Of a stretch of DNA of 6,705 nucleotides, positions 5,262 through 6,705 are shown piece by piece. The stretch is from Solirubrobacteraceae bacterium (GTDB lineage: Bacteria > Actinomycetota > Thermoleophilia > Solirubrobacterales > Solirubrobacteraceae), in NCBI GenBank assembly GCA_025935735.1, contig JAICUS010000342.1:1-6705 (forward strand), in the 5' to 3' direction. Both the position numbers and the translations under genes were made by a program. Position 1 is the first letter of the stretch, and every line of letters starts with the position of its first letter. A model generated the notes under the pieces. The model saw only the letters and a program-made list of their open reading frames with translations, had not been told where the DNA came from and made no database searches.

Positions 5262-6209
5262 TCAGCCGATTGACACACGCTCGCACCCGGAGAGTCGGTC
5301 CGCGCGGTCGGCCTTGACCGAGTCCCGGCCGGGGCCGCAGCGCACCACATCCCGGTGCCGGTCGCGGGCGTCGATGGCGTCGTTGCCGGCGCCGCCGTCG
5401 ATGCGATCGCGGCCGGATCCGCCGTCGATCCGGTCGTTGCCGGACCCGCCGTCGATGGTGTCGTTTCCCGACCCGCCGTCGATCATGTCGCGGCCGCTGC
5501 CGCCGTCCAGGCGGTCGCTCCCGCTGCCGCCGCGCACGCGGTCGTCGCCCGATCCCGCGTCGATGCGGTCCCGGCCGGCCCCACCGGAGACGGTGTCGCG
5601 GCGAGCGCCCGAGTCGATCTGGTCGTTGCCGGCGCCGCCGTCGATCCGGTCGTTGCCGGTCTCGGAGGCGATCAGGTCGTCCCCGGCGCCGCCGTAGAGC
5701 TTGTCCGAGCCCGGACCCGTGGCGATCCAGTCGTCGCCGCCCTCGCCGTAGATCGTGTCCCCGCCGGTGCCGCCGTCGATCTCGTCGCCGTCGGGACCGC
5801 CGTGGACCACGTCGTTGCCCGGCCCGGCCGAGAGCGAGTCCACGCCCGCGCCGCCGTCGATCCTGTCGTTGCCCCGCCCGCCGAGGATCTCGTCGTCGCC
5901 GTCGTCGCCGCTGATGACGTCCGCGCCCCCGGTGCCGTCGTCGCGGTCCGAGCAGCTCGTCGGCACCACCGCCCCGGGCAGGCAGAACCCGTCGCCCTCG
6001 ATCCGGTCGTCGCCCAGCCCGCCGTCGATCCGGTCCGGCCCCCCGAGCCCGAAGATCGAGTCGTCCCCGCCCTTGCCGGAGATCGCGTCCGCCCCGGGCG
6101 TGCCGACCAGGAAGTCACTCAGGTCAGTGCCCTCGATGTCCGCCAGCGCGGGTGCCGCGGCGGCGAGCATCCACGCGGCCGCCGCGGCCAGGATCCAACG
6201 ACGCGTCAT
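5262..6209 (-). CDS. secreted RTX-type calcium-binding repeat protein
   Basis: A 315-residue protein. Residues 1-23 are a Sec signal peptide (MTRR, an Ala-rich core, APALA-D cleavage). Residues 27-71 hold five and 92-280 hold twenty-one nonapeptides of the form GGxGxDxU-x (such as GGSGNDTID), which fold as a beta-roll binding Ca2+ between turns. A 20-residue insert (72-91, with FCLPG and TSC) breaks the array between two units. The last 35 residues depart from the repeat and carry CGPGRD, then KADRADRLSGCERV. This tail, with two Cys likely to form a disulfide, is frequent in thermoleophilic actinobacterial proteins of this kind. There is no catalytic domain and no sign of a type I secretion substrate, so it is best seen as a Ca2+-dependent extracellular or wall-associated structural protein. 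The ATG at 6209 has no strong Shine-Dalgarno. Its neighbours do not indicate a partner. Confidence 0.9.
   Translation of the reverse strand: MTRRWILAAAAAWMLAAAAPALADIEGTDLSDFLVGTPGADAISGKGGDDSIFGLGGPDRIDGGLGDDRIEGDGFCLPGAVVPTSCSDRDDGTGGADVISGDDGDDEILGGRGNDRIDGGAGVDSLSAGPGNDVVHGGPDGDEIDGGTGGDTIYGEGGDDWIATGPGSDKLYGGAGDDLIASETGNDRIDGGAGNDQIDSGARRDTVSGGAGRDRIDAGSGDDRVRGGSGSDRLDGGSGRDMIDGGSGNDTIDGGSGNDRIDGGSGRDRIDGGAGNDAIDARDRHRDVVRCGPGRDSVKADRADRLSGCERVSIG
5370..5936 (-). repeat. main RTX repeat array: twenty-one imperfect 27-bp coding units
   Basis: Each 27-bp unit encodes one nonapeptide. Units near the 3' end of the gene (protein 227-280, mostly GGSGxDxID) are the most alike, suggesting recent tandem duplication or gene conversion there. 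Units nearer the 5' end are more diverged. The 27-bp period is in phase with the reading frame throughout, so unit gain or loss would keep the frame. Confidence 0.85.
5997..6131 (-). repeat. short RTX repeat block: five 27-bp coding units
   Basis: Five diverged nonapeptides (GTDLSDFLV, GTPGADAIS, GKGGDDSIF, GLGGPDRID, GGLGDDRIE) directly after the signal peptide. They are separated from the main array by the 60-bp insert at 5937-5996. Confidence 0.8.
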
Positions 6210-6269
6210 GCAGGCATCGAAACCCAGGATGGCGGGGGAAGGTGCGGTGGCTGCGTGTGGCCGCGTGCC

Positions 6270-6298
6270 AGGGCCGGCGAACTGCCTGCTGGGTAGGG
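6270..6298 (+). repeat. left arm of a long inverted repeat
   Basis: AGGGCC (6270-6275) is followed by a 23-bp core (6276-6298) beginning GGCGAACTGCC and ending GGGTAGGG. The core is repeated without mismatch, in inverse orientation, at 6511-6533. Weaker similarity continues inward for about 20 nt (GGTC, CCTT, GGGT in the same order with small gaps). The arms therefore look like two diverged copies of a repeat longer than the core. Confidence 0.85.
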
Positions 6299-6368
6299 CG
6301 GTGGTCCCTTCGGGTGGCCCGGGCGGGCCGGGTGATCGGTTTCCAATTCCGACCGCTGGGGCTGGGCT

Positions 6369-6395
6369 TTTCTAGTCGCAGTCTGCGCGACTCAA
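6369..6395 (-). promoter_or_regulatory. candidate promoter with overlapping palindrome upstream of the RTX gene
   Basis: The minus strand reads TTGAGT (6390-6395), 15 nt, TAGAAA (6369-6374), a weak sigma-70-like pair. A perfect palindrome, AGTCGC-7 nt-GCGACT (6374-6392), fills the spacer and touches both hexamers, the usual placement of a repressor operator. The leader would be about 150 nt. Spacing is short and neither hexamer is close to consensus. Confidence 0.25.
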
Positions 6396-6510
6396 ATAGC
6401 GCACGTGAAAGTAGTCCATCAGATCGCTGTGCGGTTCTGATCGGTTCTCGCGTCGTGCGCGGCCAAACACACGCACTCGATCCTCGCGGCCGACCCAAGG
6501 CCGACCTCCC

Positions 6511-6540
6511 CCCTACCCAGCAGGCAGTTCGCCAGGCCCT
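6511..6540 (-). repeat. right arm of the long inverted repeat
   Basis: Exact inverse of the 23-bp core at 6276-6298, followed by one extra base (6534) and GGCCCT (6535-6540), the inverse of the left AGGGCC. It ends 11 nt from the stop codon of the PucR-type gene, so transcription past that gene would read both arms and could fold a long stem enclosing 212 nt. Confidence 0.85.
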
Positions 6541-6551
6541 CCAGAAACGCC

Positions 6552-6705
6552 TCACCGAGGCAAGCGCGGCGCGATGATCCGGTACGCCTTCAGGCCCAGC
6601 CCGAGCCGCTCGCGGTCCTCGGACAGCAGCGGGTCCAGCCCGCACAGCTCCTTCACGCGCTCCAGCCGGTAGGCGACGGTGTGCCGGTGGGCGTAGATCG
6701 CGGCG
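6552..6705 (-). CDS. PucR-family transcriptional regulator, C-terminal helix-turn-helix only (cut by right edge)
   Basis: The last 50 residues of a gene entering from the right. IYAHRHTVAYRLERVKELCG then LDPLLSEDRERLGLGL is the C-terminal PucR helix-turn-helix (HTH_30 type). Its marks are the H-R-x-T-V-x-YRL recognition helix, the R-V-x-E-L-x-G turn and a following helix with E-x-R-L-x-L-x-L. Family members are usually 350-550 residues with an N-terminal sensor or GGDEF-like region and regulate purine, amino-acid or aromatic catabolism. The sensing part is outside the window, so the ligand and target are unknown. It reads toward the RTX gene, but 342 bp and the inverted repeat lie between them, so co-transcription is doubtful. 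Confidence 0.85.
   Translation of the reverse strand, partial: AAIYAHRHTVAYRLERVKELCGLDPLLSEDRERLGLGLKAYRIIAPRLPR

Larger units (their letters stand above)
6210..6551. other. 342-bp gene-free spacer, AT-richer core, bounded by inverted repeats
   Basis: No convincing protein is encoded in either direction. Open frames crossing it have unnatural composition and run through the inverted repeat. About 6320-6480 is visibly richer in A and T than the rest of the window. It holds a palindrome (6374-6392), an ATCAGA/TCTGAT inverted pair (6418-6441), a GGTTCT repeat with a 10-nt period (6433-6448), a GGCCGACC repeat with an 11-nt period (6488-6506) and a CACGTG (6402-6407). It should contain the promoter of the RTX gene. 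It may also be a small non-autonomous mobile unit or encode a structured RNA. Confidence 0.6.

Noticed and set aside
5370..6131. Regular 27-bp repeats that could suggest a CRISPR array or minisatellite.
   Set aside because: The period is codon-phased and encodes Ca2+-binding nonapeptides. There are no unique spacers between units.
6418..6441. ATCAGA/TCTGAT as a terminator for the PucR-type gene.
   Set aside because: A 6-bp stem with a 12-nt loop, no U-tract and more than 100 nt from the stop codon is not a credible intrinsic terminator.
6124..6645. Long open frames crossing the spacer on both strands (6124-6645 minus, 6152-6577 plus), both containing a TACWVG peptide.
   Set aside because: The shared peptide comes from the inverted DNA repeat, not homology. 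The rest is Arg/Pro/Ser-rich GC-bias sequence overlapping the RTX and PucR-type genes.

Overview
The window is GC-rich (about 70% or more by eye), with the codon use, GTG/TTG starts and protein families of a high-GC actinobacterium. Several features point to class Thermoleophilia, in or near Solirubrobacterales: a secreted calcium-binding repeat protein ending in a Cys-rich tail with a CERV motif, a small lipoprotein of a type I associate with that group, and an mce locus with its own ATPase. This placement is inferred from family resemblance, not from a marker gene.

Left part (1-2737, minus strand): the promoter-proximal end of an mce lipid-transport operon, read right to left. It holds two MlaE/YrbE permeases, an MlaF/MceG-type ATPase and the N-terminus of the first MCE (MlaD-like) protein, which runs off the left edge. 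The junctions are a 4-nt overlap, a 1-nt gap and a 7-nt gap, so the genes are probably co-transcribed and translationally coupled. The products should form one ABC importer-like complex: two membrane subunits, a cytoplasmic motor, and MCE proteins carrying hydrophobic substrate outside the membrane.

Middle part (2738-5261): a RimJ/RimL-type GNAT acetyltransferase (minus) lies divergent to a small lipoprotein with an Ig-like exported domain (plus). The lipoprotein gene converges on an unrecognised 268-residue gene (minus) so tightly that the two stop codons share a CTAG. That gene has a sequence resembling a PD-(D/E)XK nuclease core whose E-x-K residues appear to be lost. Upstream of it is a canonical 67-residue cold-shock protein gene with a strong ribosome site. 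Between these two is a perfect 10-bp hairpin with a GUGA loop.

Right part (5262-6705): a Sec-exported protein made almost entirely of RTX-type nonapeptides (26 units, broken once by a 20-residue Cys-containing insert). A 342-bp gene-free, AT-richer spacer follows, then the C-terminal helix-turn-helix of a PucR-type regulator cut by the right edge. The spacer is the most unusual part of the window. Two copies of a repeat with a perfect 23-bp core face each other as an inverted pair enclosing 212 bp, giving a 271-bp MITE- or BIME-like unit. Part of the repeat also resembles the DNA of the insert inside the RTX gene. No complete new multi-gene system is visible; the repeat pair and the degenerate nuclease-like protein are the best leads.
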